From Synchiropus splendidus (lineage: Eukaryota; Chordata; Actinopteri; Syngnathiformes; Callionymidae), in NCBI RefSeq assembly GCF_027744825.2, contig NC_071343.1:16302366-16366365 (forward strand): DNA of 64,000 nucleotides, in the 5' to 3' direction. Shown one piece after another: positions 43,453 to 57,365 of the stretch. The notes beneath the pieces are model-generated. The model worked only from the letters and a program-made list of their open reading frames with translations. It was not told the DNA's origin and did no database searches. Position numbers and translations under genes: made by a program. Numbering within the stretch: the first letter of the stretch is position 1; every line of letters begins with the position of its first letter.

Positions 43453-45042
43453 CTGAGAGAAAGTAAAGAACAAACAAAAAAAAGTCGCACATGACAGACT
43501 CAAATGAAAATTTCATGGTAAAGAATAACCAATATTAATGAGTTATGAAAGGATTTCCTGCTGAACCAATCGTTGTAAAAAGCAGCTATGATCCACTGAA
43601 CAGAAGTGAAAGTACTTGAAGCATTGAAAGTATTTAGGTGTGGCCAGCGAAGACAGCTTCCTCTTCAGAAAGTTCAGTCTTCGACATATGCTGTTTCTGA
43701 CAGGTGAGCGAAGAGCTCAGGTGAGTTCATACATGGATGCTTGATTTGTTCTGCGCTCGTGTTTATAGAGGCTTCATTGTCTGACAGAGACGCTGCTGAG
43801 GTTGTTGAATTCTCTCCAGATTTAAAACTACATTATCTAGTTTGATAGAATCTGGTCCGGTATTCTTGTCTGTCTGGTTCTGGTGTTGGAGTTGAATAAA
43901 AACAAGCCATCATTATTGGTTTTTCTGAATATCATTGTTATAGTTTCCATAATAATTGTGGGTTTCTTTGTTACCTGATTAAAGTCATACTTTTGGGAAA
44001 TATATGTTTTACGTTAATGACTGATTCATTTGTGCAGCTCTCAACCATACAGAATAATGGCGCAGGACTTTATTTGTCGGGACTTTATTTGGTTTTGTTG
44101 TCCCTCTGCTTCATCCAGTCAGCAGGATCAGCAGGTTTCACCAGTCGAGGAAAAGCTTGTTGACGTGAAGGGCCAAATGAGGCGCAGCTTGGAGGCTTGT
44201 GTCGAGCCAAAGTGGGCGTGTAAAGAAGTGCAGTGAGATTGGGAGGAGCTCATGAAGATATCAGTTGTCAGTTATTACAGTCAAGTATTCAGGACACTAT
44301 GGCGCTGAAATGTTATTGTTCAGTGAAGACTGATGCAGGATTGTGCTCTCTCTCTCTCTCAGTATCACTGCTGGTTGAGTGGATAGAGTTCATTGTTGTG
44401 ATCCACAAAAACTTGTTGCCAGTTTTAAGCTCCACCCAATTCCCAGTCTGAGGAGCATGAAAGGCCTCCATATTAAAATAGTCAGGTGGATGGAGGCAGC
44501 TGAGGTGGTCTCAACGATGCAAACCTAGAAATGTGAAAATAAGAGTTTTTAAACTTGAAAAGACTCTGTGAGTGAGAGCTGATGTCAGTGTTCAATGAAG
44601 AACATTTCAGCACCATGGTACCATGAGCCTTGAGCATTTCATTGACTCAATTGTTGGCTTCGATTTATAAAGTTAGTTACGCACGGAACACTTCCGTTTA
44701 AAGTGTTCAGTTTTTGGTCGTTTTGATTGGAGCATTGTGCATGAGGAAAAACAGCAGGAACAGAGCAGGTGTTGGACCGCAGAGTGTCTGTAGGAGTCAC
44801 ATGATCAGCAGTGTCTCACTGAAACCCACCTGCTCTGGTTGATGACAGACCTGGAGAAGCTCCATCACAGAGACCAGGCAACACACACACACACACACAC
44901 AGTTTTGAAGGTGAACGACAAACACAAACAACACCTCTGTTCATCTTTTACAGGACACACCCCCTCGCTCACTGGGCGAGATCCCTCCATCAGAGTGAGG
45001 ATCAGAAGGAGCTGAGCTCAGCTGGAAGCTTCACCTGCAAAC

Positions 45043-47595
45043 ATGGACACAAGTCTTCAGACCAGAGGAGAGACGCTCACAGGTCAGTGACTTTCTAAAG
45101 TGACAGAATGCAGCACAGATGGTAGAGAGGTCGACTTGTGATTGTGAGGTTGCAGGTTTGATCCCAGCATCCTGGCATGTTTGCGTCGCAGCCTACTGCC
45201 GTCAGTGTGTGAATGGGTGACTCAGTGAAAAGCACTTGGGTTGCTGGATGGGGATAGAAAGTGCTGTGTAAGGTTGAGCTGAGACTGAGGTCAGTGAGGT
45301 CACAGAGAAGAACCAGTGGCTCTGATGAGCAGCAGCTTCTTCCATCCACCATCAGACCTCACCGTGCTGACCTCCATGTGGAATGTTCACATGTGATGGA
45401 CTCTTCTGTCCACATCTTCTTTCTTCTCTCATGACTTTGATCTGCTGCTCTGAACCTGATGATTGAAGTTCTATTGTTGACAGGAAAAGAGGGCTACACA
45501 CATATTCATAGAACTGCGGTTACATTAGGTAACTCGAATTTCAGTATCATATGTGTTTCGCCCTCTAACTGCCTTCGCTATTGGTTAAAACCACGGTGAA
45601 GTCGGGGAGGGCTCCGCGATGGTTGTTGAGCTTCCAGCCTGCAAGAGTGACTGGCTGTCAACTTCAACAGGAGTCACGTGATGACTTGTAGTCGGCTTCG
45701 TCTGAACGCATGTCCACTTTTTTCAATGTTGTTTTAGACAGCCATATGTTACGCGCTGCCATTTGTGACAGTGAGCGAACTCTGACTGCATCAATTGAAA
45801 TGGCGAGTGACATCTTCTGGAAGGCCGCCGCTGTCATCTGGGTGCCGTTCTTCGACAGAGCCCTCCTGCTCAGAAACTGCCCTGTCAAAAGCCGCCGCTC
45901 GGTTGCGTCAGCCCAAACCTGCAGCTTCAGGGCCGGTGCCAAGCCGCGAGGACAGGACTCGACAGCCGTAGAAGCGGGACTCTAGGGAGCCGCGCTTTCC
46001 CACGACTTAAGGTTGGCTCGCATGCGGCTCCGGCAATGCCAGACATGCAGCACAGGAATCCAGGAGTTGGAGATGTGCCGGGGCCCAGACACGCAACACA
46101 GATGTCGTGCTGGTCCGCGGCCTCCAAAGGAAAATCGCAAGACTTGCAATGATGAGACATCTCATAAATCACCTGATGGTCGTCGAGTCTCAGGCTGAGT
46201 GGAAAAAGAAAGGTGAAAGACGAGGGCTGTTATACACACTGTGGAGTGCCTTCCTGGGCAGAGAACCAATCAACCGAAGTCTCAGGCCGAGGCCAGTGCC
46301 TCAACGTGGATTAACCAATAGCGAAGACAGTTAGAGGGCGAATCACATATAACATAGAACCACCCATGATGATGCTGCTGTGTTTGTGTGAAGGTGTGGA
46401 CAGAGAGGAGGAAGCTCCTCCCTCTAAAGCCCCTCTGGGTGAGGACCATGGCAGCCAGACCAGAGCTCAGAGGTGAGAAGATCAGTTGTCCTGTCAGAGC
46501 TCCAAGTACTTGAAACCATTTTCACACTGCAACTTCTTTGTTCAGATCAGAGACACTCACATCAGAAGCTGCTGGACGAGGACACGGACCTGGACCTGCT
46601 CCCAGCTGTGAGTCTCTGAAGAGTAATCTGTCAATGGGAAGATATATTGACTTCAGAGGAGGACAGGACCATCAGAAGAGGAGCAGGTGAGAGACTGAGC
46701 AGGAGGAACACTGAGAGGACCTCTAGCAGTCAGATGGTGAATCACAGTGTTGATCAAAGTTGAATCTCCATCAGGTTTAAACAGGAGAAACCAGAAGAGT
46801 CTGAACTCAGCTGTGTGTCTCTGAAGAGTGATGCGTCGATGGATCTTCTTATTGATTTCAAAGGTGGACAAGAGCCTTCAGGAGAAAGGTGAGGTTTTCT
46901 GTCCCTCTCCACTCATGGGATTGTTGAGTGTGATCAAAGGTCTCTGATGCTCCTTCTGCTTGGCCTGAACTGATGTTCACCAGCTTCATCTCAGTTGATA
47001 TGTCAGCATGGACATGTGTGACAAAGTTCACGTTGGTTTCATCTGGTTTCCATGAATCTGGAGCTAGATTGTTCTGTTTCAGCTGAGCTGCACCTGGAAG
47101 AGTCGCAGTCTGAGTCTTGACCTTCATCAGACAATCAGCTTATTTACTGCCTGATGTTCTTCACAGAGAGGATCAGCAGGTTTCAGATGTTCTCAGTCTC
47201 CAGTGTGTCCAGCAGCATCAGACAGATCTGGACTCCACACTTCAGGTGTGTTCAAGTGTTAGCTCCTCCTGCTAACTACAACAGATGCTAACTCACCAGT
47301 CAGGATTCTGGTCACCTCTGAAGGTCAGCAGGTTTTCTTTCTGTCACATGATCAGGTCACATGTTTGTGTTTCAGGTGCTGGAGGAGACTGTCATGACCC
47401 TGGTGAAGAAGGAGGTGAGGAGAGTCCAAAGGTTCCTCAGTCCAGATGATCCCAAATACCAGGATGATGAGGAAGAGGTGAAGGTGACGTGTGATGAGGA
47501 GCAGATGAGGAGCAGCAGAGAAGCTTTCCTGGACTTCATCATGAACCTCCTGAGGAGCATGGAGGAGGAGGAGCTTGCTGGTCGTGTGTGGAGCA
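45043..47595 (+). CDS. N-terminal exons of gene 3
   Basis: The order matches gene 2: [13 protein letters not shown] exon, EEEAPPSK exon, two repeat exons ([11 protein letters not shown] at 46546-46686 and [10 protein letters not shown] at 46775-46888), [13 protein letters not shown] exon and the acidic exon 47376-47595. The second repeat has Ala where gene 2 has Arg in the core motif. No death-fold domain is visible. Confidence 0.82.
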
Positions 47596-50500
47596 GTAAG
47601 AGGATTTGAACCTTCAACCTGCTCAATGTGAATCTTTCAGTCTAAAAGTCCTTTTGAGCTGAAATATCTGGAGCTGATGAGTAGAATGATCTGGAGCTTG
47701 ATCAGCTTCACCTTCCTGCATCCTCTGATCATGTGACTTCTCTCTTCACTCAGGAAGTCGTGGTGGAGCGTGTGCAGGACGACTGAAGAGGAGCCTGCAG
47801 AAGAAGTTCCACAGTGTGTTTGAGGGGGTGGCTAAAGCAGGAAACTCCGCCCCTCTGAATCAGATCTACACAGAGCTCTACATCACTGAGGGGGGCACAG
47901 ACCAGGTCAACCAGGAGCACGAGGTCCGACAGATCGAAGCAGCAACCAGGAACCAGACCAGAGCAGAAACTACCATCAGACAAGAAGACTTCTTTAAAGC
48001 CTCACCTGAGAGAGAGGGACCAATCAGGAGCCTGCTGACGAAGGGCGTGGCTGGCATTGGGAAGACCCTCCTGACACAGAAGCTGACTCTGGACTGGGCT
48101 GAAGACAAAGCCCACCAGAACTTCCACCTCATGTTTCCTTTCACCTTCAGAGAGCTGAACCTGCTGAAAGAGAAGAAGTTGAGTTTGGTGGAACTTGTTC
48201 ATTGCTTCTTTCCTGAAACCAAAGAATCAGGACTCAGCAGCTTTGAAGGAGTCCAGGTTCTGTTCATCTTGGACGGTCTGGATGAGTGTCGACTCCCTCT
48301 GGACTTCAACAGTCGGGTCCTGACCGAAGCTACAGAGTCCACCTCAGTAGACGTCCTGCTGACCAACCTCATCAGGGGGAAGCTGCTTCCCTCAGCTCAC
48401 CTCTGGATAACCACCCGACCTGCAGCAGCCAATCAGATCCCTCCTGAGTGTGTGGACATGGTGACAGAGGTCAGAGGGTTCACTGACCTCCAGAAGGAGG
48501 AGTACTTCAGGAAGAGGTTCAGAGATGAGGAGCAGACCACCATCATCTCTCACATCAGGCGCTCACGAAGCCTCTACATCATGTGTCACATCCCCATCTT
48601 CTGCTGGATCACTGCCACAGTTCTGGAGGACATGTTGAAGAGCAGAGAGACCAGAGAGCTGCCCAAGACCCTGACTGAGATGTACATCCACTTCCTGGTG
48701 GTTCAGGCCAAAGTCAAGAAGATCAAGTACCATGGAGGAGCTGGGACGGACACAGTTTGGGATCCTGAGAGCAGGAAGATGATTAAGTCTCTGGGGAAAC
48801 TGGCTTTTCAGCAGCTGCAGAGAGGAAACTTGATCTTCTATGAATCAGACCTCACAGAGTGTGGCATCGACATCACAGCTGCTGCAGTTTACTCAGGAGT
48901 CTTCACACAGATCTTCAGAGAGGAGAGAGGACTGTACAAGGACAAGGTCTTCTGCTTCATCCACCTGAGTCTTCAGGAGTTTCTGGCTGCTCTTCATGTC
49001 CACCTGATGTTCTTCAACTCTGGAGTTGATCTGCTTGATTCACAACAAACATTGGTCCGGACAAGAATCTTCAGAAACAAACGTCACATCAAACAGTTCT
49101 ACCAGAGAGCAATAAATCAAGCTGTACAAAGTCCAAATGGACATCTGGACTTGTTCCTGCGCTTCCTCCTGGGTCTTTCTCTGCAGAGCAGCCAGAGTCT
49201 CCTTCCAGGTTTGTTGACCCAGACAGGAAGTAGCTCCTGGACCCGTCAGGACACAGCAGAGCTCATCAAGAAGAAGATCAGTGAGAAAGTGTCTCCAGAG
49301 AGAATCATCAATCTGTTCCACTGTCTGAGTGAAGTGAAGGACACTTCTCTGGTGGAGCAGGTCCAACAGCAGCTGAGATCAGGACGTCTCTCCACAGATC
49401 AACTGTCTCCTGCTCAGTGGTCCACCCTGGCCTTCATCTTACTGTCCTCACGGGAAGATCTGGAGGTGTTTGACCTGAAGAAATACTCTGCTTCAGAGGA
49501 GGTTCTTGAGAGGCTGCTGCCTGTGGTCCAAGCTTCAAAAGAAGTTCTGTGAGTGCATCAAACACTGAAACATGTCTGTTGATGTGAACTGAACATGAAG
49601 GTTCTATTTCCTTGTTCTTTTTATTCAGACTGAGAGACTGTCAGCTGTCAGAACGAAGTGGTTCCCTTCTGTCCTCAGTCCTCAGCTCTCCGTCCTCTCG
49701 TCTGACACAACTGGACCTGAGCTACAACTATGACCTGAAGGATCCAGGAGTGGAGCTGCTGTCTGCTGGACTGAAGAGTCCACACTGTCACATGGAGACT
49801 CTCAGGTCAGAACACATCATGTGTCCAGCTTCAGAGCTGAGATGTGAAAGTATCTTTGAAGTCAGACGTCCTCCTGAACACTCTCAACCAAGCATTCATA
49901 ACGTGACTAGCCAAAAAGGACTAGGACACTTGACAATGTGGTTCATACAGATCAATGTCTTTTTTGAATGCAGACTATACAATACTCACCAAATGACTGC
50001 CAAGTTGCTTGAAGGAGATTCTCCCCAATATTATTCCTGCTGATCAAACTGGCTTTGGAAAGCTAATCCGACTTTTCTTCAATATTGGTTGATTCACCCT
50101 GCCAGGAAATGTCCAAGTGTATTGTCTCCATGGATGCAGTGAAAGTATCTAACAGACTGGAGTGGAACTCCTTATACGAAACATTAAGAATGCCTGGATT
50201 TGGTAGAATGTTGTTTATCGTGGCTTACATTTTTCGATGCAGCTCCAACAGCTTTGGTTCTGACTCACCACATTTATTCAGAGCCATTTAATTTATATGG
50301 TGGCACTCGACAAGGGTGTCCTCTCAGCTCTCTTCTGTTTGTCCTTGAGCCACTAACCTTGGCTATACCAGCCAACGATTCAGTACTTGGTATTTATTAA
50401 CAGAGGTACAGGTACTACAGTACATAAAGTATCATTATATGAGGACGATTTTTTGCTACACACGTCTCAAGCACAAGCCACAATCTCTTTAGTTCTCAAT

Positions 50501-53500
50501 CTGCTGAGGGAATTCAGGGAAATATCTGGATGCAAACTAAAGTTGCCCTTAAATCTCGACACTGGAAATAACTTACAGAAAATTGTGCACATTTTTTGCG
50601 CAAAACTTTAGTCAATTGATTGTTCAAACTCAACAGGATCTAGTTAAATGGTCTTCACTTTTTATCTCCATGATAAGTAGTACGTATGATAGTAGATAGG
50701 TAGTGATACTCGTCTCTTTCACAGCCTGAGCAGGTGTCATCTGTCAGAGAGAAGTGGTTCCCTTCTGTCCTCAGCCCTCAGCTCTCCGTCCTCTCGTCTG
50801 ACACAACTGGACCTGAGCTACAACTATGACCTGAAGGATCCAGGAGTGGAGCTGCTGTCTGCTGGACTGAAGAGTCCACACTGTCACCTGGAGACTCTCA
50901 GGTCAGAACACCTCTGGTTCCTCCTGTCATGTGCTGAAGACGGGTGGCTGTGTTATTTAGCTGACACTTTCAGAATGAGCTTCACAGAGAGCTTCAGAGA
51001 AAACAGGAGATGTGACGAACACATGCTCATGGAGAAACATGCGTGGAGACATGGATCTGGTTGGATCTGTTGGACACAGTGCAGAGGAGAACCCAAGGTG
51101 GCAGGAGGTGGCAGTCACTGAACCGTCAGAGATAGGCTGTGTCCCATTTGTCACCCTAACACTAACGCTGAACACTAGCACTGAACACTGAGTGCCCTCC
51201 ACTATGAAGTGCCCTCAGACGATGAAGTGAAGTGATTGAATTCCCAAAGAATTGGGACTGCGCACTTTACGCTGTCCCACGTGAAGACAACGTGTCGTTC
51301 CACTCCTAGATCCTTGAGGTTGTAGTTGTAGCTCAGGTCCATATTCCCACTTTGTTCAAGTCAGCTTCGGAGCTCCCTCGCTTTGAAGGGATCATTTCAA
51401 GTGGTGAAGAGCGAGTGCCCTCGGTCCTAGGAGTATTGGGACACACTACACTGATATGTGAATGTGCAAAACCAGGTGTTGGGGCCAAAAACCAGTGTTA
51501 GGGTGAGAAATGGGACACAGCCAAAAACAAACGGAAGTGAGAGATTTGCTCTGAAACAAAGGGAAAAAACAAATGTTCAAAAATCACACAAGAAACAAAA
51601 GCACGTCTGCACATGGCTGTCAACACGCACTCGTGGAAAACACAGTCAGAAACACAAAAGTCAAGGGTCAACACACGGTTGTGGAACCCAGAAGCTGACG
51701 TACAGGAGAGCAGCTGTGTTGATGTTGATTGCTGAGTTAGACAGAACAGAACATTTCCTCGTTTACAGATGGTCTGTTGTGTTATGTCACTTCCTGTTGG
51801 GGCAGCTGGATAAACATAAATTCTTCTCTTTAACAACAACACCCCTAATTTAGCTCCTCCTTCATCAGGTTTGTTTTTTTGTCTTCATGTTTACTCAAGT
51901 TGATCCTGACTGATATAAACTGCTTCAAATATTCCAACAATAATGTGATGATGATCTTCTGAGTGGAAAGAGTTCAGTGTGTCCTCAAATAAGGAGTTTA
52001 AAGTCAAAATACAGGATTGAAAAAAGTCTCACTTGTTGTTGACACTCGTCTCTTTCACAGCCTGAGCAGGTGTTGGCTGTCAGAGGGAAGTGGTTCCCTT
52101 CTGTCCTCAGTCCTCAGCTCTCCGTCCTCTCGTCTGACACAACTGGACCTGAGCTACAACTACCTGAAGGATGCAGGAGTGGAGCTGCTGTCTGCTGGAC
52201 TGAAGAGTCCACACTGTCACCTGGAGACTCTCAGGTCAGAACTCATCATGTGTCCAGCTGAGTTGGATGAGATTGTGCTTGTCGTGGAAATTTTCGATGA
52301 AGAACGCTGAATTTGACTTGATGTCCATCACATGTGGCATCACATGTCCCACACCAAAGCAGTTACCTTTTGTGGTTGTCCCTCCCTCAGAGCGCACACA
52401 ACAACCATCCCTGACCTTCATGGTCTGCACTCATGACCAGTTACTTGAGCAAGAAAGAGTGACATCCTGTTCATTTTCCTGTCTGAGATAACATTTTCAC
52501 ATTATCAGACAAATTAATGCAAAATATGGAATTTAAAAAAAACCCTGAAAAAATGGCTGTGAAAAAAAACTAAACCCTGAGTTGGATGAGATTGTGGAGC
52601 AGAAGTTTGTTTCCATCCCACGTTCCAGCAAACACACAGCAGCATCTTCCATCTCCATGTGATTCCAGGGATCAAAGGAGCAGAGAGAAGAAAGTGTCTG
52701 GTCATATCTGCCCCTTTTTAATGAGCCTTCTTTCCCCAGTCAGAGTGTCAGCTTCAGGTTTTCCTCAGTGAAGTCCATCCTGTTGTCCAGAGTCCTGTAA
52801 GTTCACTTCAGTGAAGTGAGTCAGATGCAGTAAGAGCCTGAATAGTCATGACTTGGAAACTAGACTGTGAGTGGATCACTGGTGTTTTGGAGCGTTCCAC
52901 TTCTCTGTCCATCTTCTGAGGACTTTAGGTGGTTTGTGGACGTGTGACTCAGTCATGACTCAATCTTGTTACTGTTCCTCTGGACTGTAGAAGAAACCAA
53001 CAACCGAACAATGAACAACCAGGTGCAACTAGTTTGATGAACTAACAGCAGCACTGGAGTAACTGAGCTAAATGATCTGCCAGCCAACTCCATCATGACC
53101 TTGACCTTTCATTCCCCATTGTGCCGATCAATGGCTCTGATAATGGTGACCCTGTGATGTCCTGATGCTGCTGTATAACGTCACTGTGTTGGGCACAAAG
53201 GCACGGAATAGTCAGTGATTAATGATCTGTCATATCTGCAATATTGACCATATATGGCCATGGCAGAGATGAGACCAGTTCCAGACTTGGAAAAACTGGG
53301 TTTAGAGAAACTATGATTCAAAATGATGGAATTAGCCTCATCAGATAGGCTAGCTACAGTTGCTAGTAACGTTACTGTTGATATTTTTATGAAGTTATTT
53401 CTGTTGAGTTTGACTCCATGTCATCTCCTGAATATATGTAACTACAATGCAAATCAGACTGAGATGAAGTGACTCTCATATCTGGTCTTTTCAACTGATG

Positions 53501-56500
53501 AAGATCAGACTGGGCAGTAGATAAGGTGACTTGACTTGCTCAAGAAGAAATGACTTGGGACTTGCACATGTGTGACTTGGTCCCATGATGTTGTTGTCAG
53601 CTGTCACATGTGGAGGTGAGATGATGGTTACCATGGGAACAGGCCAGCTCTGACCACTGGTCCAGATGAATCAAAACCTGCTGGTGATGAAATGCAAACA
53701 CTCAGCTGCAGAGCTAACGCTGTGGTTGCATCACTCAACACTTCAACACTGTAACAATGGATGCCGACAAAGTCTCTAGTCTGAAGTCCTGTGTCTCGAG
53801 TGTCCACCATTCTCACTGCCAACAGTCACAGACCACCCACACGGGGGCGCTGGAGTGTAGTGATGCCAGGATGCTGACTGGATGATTTCTGAATCCATGG
53901 TCATGTTCCAAAAATCCAGCATCATTCACTGACGTCACTATAGTTTGTGTGGAAGTCTGCTCTTCTACAGAAGCTTTTCCTGCTCCATATAAGAGAGGGA
54001 GCTGACGATAAAGTCTCCTTGTTGACATCACCCCCAATATTTTGTTCCTCTGTCATCTGCTACAAAGCAGTTTTTGTCTTCATGTTTAATCAAGTTGATC
54101 CTGACTGATATATACTGCTTCAAATATTCCAACAATAATGTGATGATGATCTTCTGAATGGAAAGAGTTCAGCGTGTTCTCAAATCACTCGTCTCTTTCA
54201 CAGCCTGAGCTGGTGTGAACTGTCAGAGAGAAGTGGTTCCCTTCTGTCCTCAGTCCTCAGCTCTCCGTCCTCTCGTCTGACACAACTGGACCTGAGCTAC
54301 AACTACAAACTGGAGGATCCAGGAGTGGAGCTGCTGTCTGCTGGACTGAAGAGTCCACCGTGTCCCCTGGAGACTCTCAGGTCAGATGCATTTGTCCTGC
54401 TGTGCTCTTTTTACTCTCCACCTCTGAACAGGAAATGCAAAAAGGAAGTGCAACAAATGATTGATGAAATGCTGCAGTAACCACATGTGAACTGAGCATT
54501 TGCAAAAGTGAAACAAAAAAAAAATCAATAAAACTGCATCTGCGGCTTTTAAATTATTACCACTTTTTTCATCTTTATATGTATATTATAGAAGTATTCA
54601 GCTGATCTCTCCCTCCCTCTCTCTGTCTCTCTCTTCTCTGAGAGGAGGCAGGCTGTGCTGATAGACCTTCTCATTGCCATTTGGTGGAGCTCATGGCAGA
54701 GTAGTGCGTTGATCACATATCACGTCACTGGGCTAGAAAAGCCTGAGAAATGGGACGTGTGGCGAGAGAGTGTGACAAGTCTCATCTGTCTGAGTCTCAG
54801 GCCGACTGTGTGAGAGTTGGCAGCCCTGCCTTCAGGGCTGAAGCGCAGATTCTGGAGCTCAACTGCTGCTGCTTCACGGCTCAGACAGTGGAAGCAAAGT
54901 GACAGTGGTTTGGAGCGTCTGGGTTCATTGTCTTTGCCCACACTGCACTACTACGAAGACAAATTCATCACAGCCCATCATAGACGTGAATAAATGACCA
55001 TATGAAGCAGCCATGTCTGCATTCTGTAGCGGATGCTCTGTAAACCAACAACAATAGTGACATCTATATTGGGGCACTGCAGATCAATATTGGGGCGCCT
55101 GCCCTTGTGAACTATGTCTGGCAACGCCCCTCGAAAATACAACAACATATTTCAAAGTTCAACATCAAGTACAGATGCCACAGAATGAGGCGCTATCGCA
55201 ACATTAGCATTAGCTTCTGTCTCTTTAGTCACAACCTTTCCAATTGGTTGACTCTTATTCGTCCCCCACACTCACCTCTGCTGCATTCAGCTCAAGCTAT
55301 TGTGAGACAGAGGACGAAATAAAGAATTTCAAGTCTGGTCCAAATAGAGGATTGAAAAAGTCTCACTTGTTGATGACACTTGTCTCTTTCACAGTCTGAG
55401 CTGGTGTCATCTGTCAGAGAGAAGTGGTTCCCTTCTGTCCTCAGTCCTCAGCTCTCCGTCCTCTCATCTGACACAACTGGACCTGAGCTACAACTATGAC
55501 CTGAAGGATCCAGGAGTGGAGCTGCTGTGCGCTGGACTGAAGAGTCCACACTGTCACCTGGAGACTCTCAGGTCAGAACACATCATCGCCTGTCTCCACT
55601 TCTGCTCCACAACTGGAAGGTTCTTCTGCCCTCATGATTATCTAAAACACTGTTCCTCCTTCACCACAGTCTGTCAGGGTGTAGCATCTCAGAGAGAGGC
55701 TGTGCTTCTCTGGCCTCAGCTCTGACCTCTAACCCCTCCCATCTGAGAGAGCTGGACTTGAGCTTCAACCATCCAGGAGGATCAGGACTGGAGCTGCTGT
55801 CTGCTGCACTGGAGAGTCCAGACTGGAGGCTGGAGACTCTCAGGTATGGACAGAGCAGCAGAACTCATTGGCTGAGCTCCAAAGAGCTTCAGACTGAACA
55901 TGTGATCCAGAAGCAGACAGAGAGGATGTGGGTGTGGGACGCTGCTCAGACTCTTCATCTGAACTGAGCACATGAATCCACAACGCATGACATGTTCTGC
56001 TAGACTTCGCTGGACACACCAAGGAGACAGTAGAGACTGAGCAGCTGTTTAGAGATCCATCTTTGTTGTCACCAACACAGTCATGAAAGAGCCGTCCACT
56101 TAGCAGCAGGAGATAATAGTCCTGAAACATCTGAAGTCACATGGATCTGCTCTCATCCTTCTGCCTCTTTCTTCCTCCAGGCTGGATCACTGTGGACCAC
56201 AGAGGTTAACATCTGGACTGAAGAGATGTAAGTCTGTATCTTATTGCTTCATGAGAACTCCTCGACTCTGTCAGCTTCTAGTGGAGCAGCTGTGATGTTA
56301 GTGACGTCATGTGACCCTTGAATCTGCTGCTGGAACTTGTCTTCATCAAGTCCAGGTCACTGCCCAGAACACTGCTCACCAACATGATGTCCAGCAGCAG
56401 CCAGTGAGGAGCCTCAGTGCAGATCTAGAAGCAGCACTGTGGACTTCCCTCATCATCCAATATTGATTCATTCACTCTCTTCAGTCTTTGACTCCAGAGT

Positions 56501-57365
56501 CTCAGGAGTTCTGAGCATCATCATGTTCCCTCAAGTAGACTGATGTTAGCGACAGGCTAGCTTAGCTCCTGACCTCACATGGAGACGCTATGGGACATCA
56601 GCCACTCCAGATTATTCTGGGATGTTCCAGTCCTCCTGGTTCTTCTCTTGAGGTGGCCCCAATCTCAGATGACTGTTGACCTGACACAGTTTGGTCAACA
56701 TGATCTCCACTGTAGCTCATGTTGACCAACAGAGCAGCCTTTCCTGACTTGCTGGGACAATGATTGTCTCTTGAAGAGAAGGTCTGTTCTTCCTCCATCA
56801 TCACCACGTGTGTCTTCTTCTCTCAGACTTCCGTCCACTCTCACTGGACCCAGACACAGCTCACCGGTGCCTCCTTCTGTCCAACAACAACAACATGGTG
56901 GAGCTAGTGACGGAGGATCAGGAGTATCTGGACCATCCCGACAGGTTTGAGCGGTGTCCTCAGGTGATGAGCAGAGACGCTGTGACCGGTGTCTGTTACT
57001 GGGAGGTGGAGTGGAGAGGAAGAGTTTCTGTGGCCGTGACTCTCAGGAGAGACGGAGAGAAAGAAGACGAGTCTGAGTTTGGACAGAACCGTTATTCCTG
57101 GAGTCTGAGCTGCTCTGATGATGCTAGATATAAAGTCTGTCACAATAAGAGAGAAACTGTCAGCGAGAGCTCTCAAGTCTCTCACAGAGTTGGAGTGTTG
57201 CTGAACGCACCTGCTGGATTTTTGATCTTCTGCAGAGTCTCCTCTGGAGTCTGGACCCGCCTCTGCTCCTTCTTCACCTCCACTGAACCTCTGTACCTGG
57301 GATTTGGACTCAGAGAGCCTCCTGGTTCTGGTTCCTCAGTGTGTGTGTGTGACCTGAGTGTGTGA
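45043..57365 (+). CDS. NLR gene 3: NLRC3-like FISNA-NACHT-LRR-B30.2 receptor
   Basis: Predicted cytosolic innate sensor and the closest paralogue of gene 2. Coding exons: 45043-45082, 46394-46472, 46546-46686, 46775-46888, 47167-47245, 47376-47595, 47754-49548, 49629-49805, 50725-50901, 52061-52234, 54204-54380, 55395-55571, 55670-55843, 56181-56227, 56827-57365. GT-AG borders and phases all agree; the total is 4110 nt or 1369 residues. Walker A lies near 322-329, Walker B at 394-402, the LRRs at about 823-1175 and B30.2 at 1191-1369. It is one residue shorter than gene 2 because LRR exon 52061-52234 has YNYLKDAG where the gene 2 exon has YNYDLKDPG. An alternative start is the ATG run at 46366. 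No disabling change was found. Confidence 0.9.
45111..45272 (+). mobile_element. tRNA-derived SINE in intron 1 of gene 3
   Basis: Orthologous copy of the element at 19818-19979, with A-box-like and B-box-like (GGTTTGATCCC) blocks and the same 3' body. Confidence 0.7.
45549..46350 (-). mobile_element. Inverted-repeat element with gag-like remnant, intron 1 of gene 3
   Basis: Copy of 20256-21048. The 35 bp ends (45549-45583 and 46316-46350) match with two changes. It keeps about 20 bp (accaatcaaccg) near the right end that the gene 2 copy has lost. Confidence 0.5.
47754..49548 (+). CDS. FISNA-NACHT exon of gene 3
   Basis: A 1795 nt exon with all landmarks of the family: [36 protein letters not shown] and [16 protein letters not shown]. 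It begins GA AGT CGT, the form expected from gene 1, whereas gene 2 begins TA. Confidence 0.95.
49629..55843 (+). CDS. LRR exon array of gene 3 (six exons)
   Basis: Exons 49629-49805, 50725-50901, 52061-52234, 54204-54380, 55395-55571 and the terminal-type 55670-55843. Openings are [28 protein letters not shown] and LSWCHLS, then [10 protein letters not shown]. Every exon is phase 2 to phase 2. Exon positions correspond one to one with gene 2. Confidence 0.9.
49890..50617 (+). mobile_element. L1-type LINE reverse transcriptase pseudogene in gene 3 intron
   Basis: Copy of 24560-25285 with [36 protein letters not shown] and YEDDFLLH in broken frames. Confidence 0.75.
51135..51522. mobile_element. 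388 bp inverted-repeat element carrying an inverted LRR fragment, gene 3 intron
   Basis: Same length and ends as 25793-26180; the LRR-derived fragment is at 51299-51342 on the minus strand. Confidence 0.6.
56181..56227 (+). CDS. 47 nt linker exon of gene 3
   Basis: Encodes [15 protein letters not shown] between the LRR array and B30.2, with the same phases as in genes 1 and 2. Confidence 0.85.
56827..57365 (+). CDS. B30.2 (PRY-SPRY) exon of gene 3
   Basis: A 539 nt exon with [14 protein letters not shown] and PLYLGFG and a TGA stop. It has gene-specific residues at [18 protein letters not shown] and [10 protein letters not shown], the same segments that vary in genes 1 and 2. Confidence 0.93.
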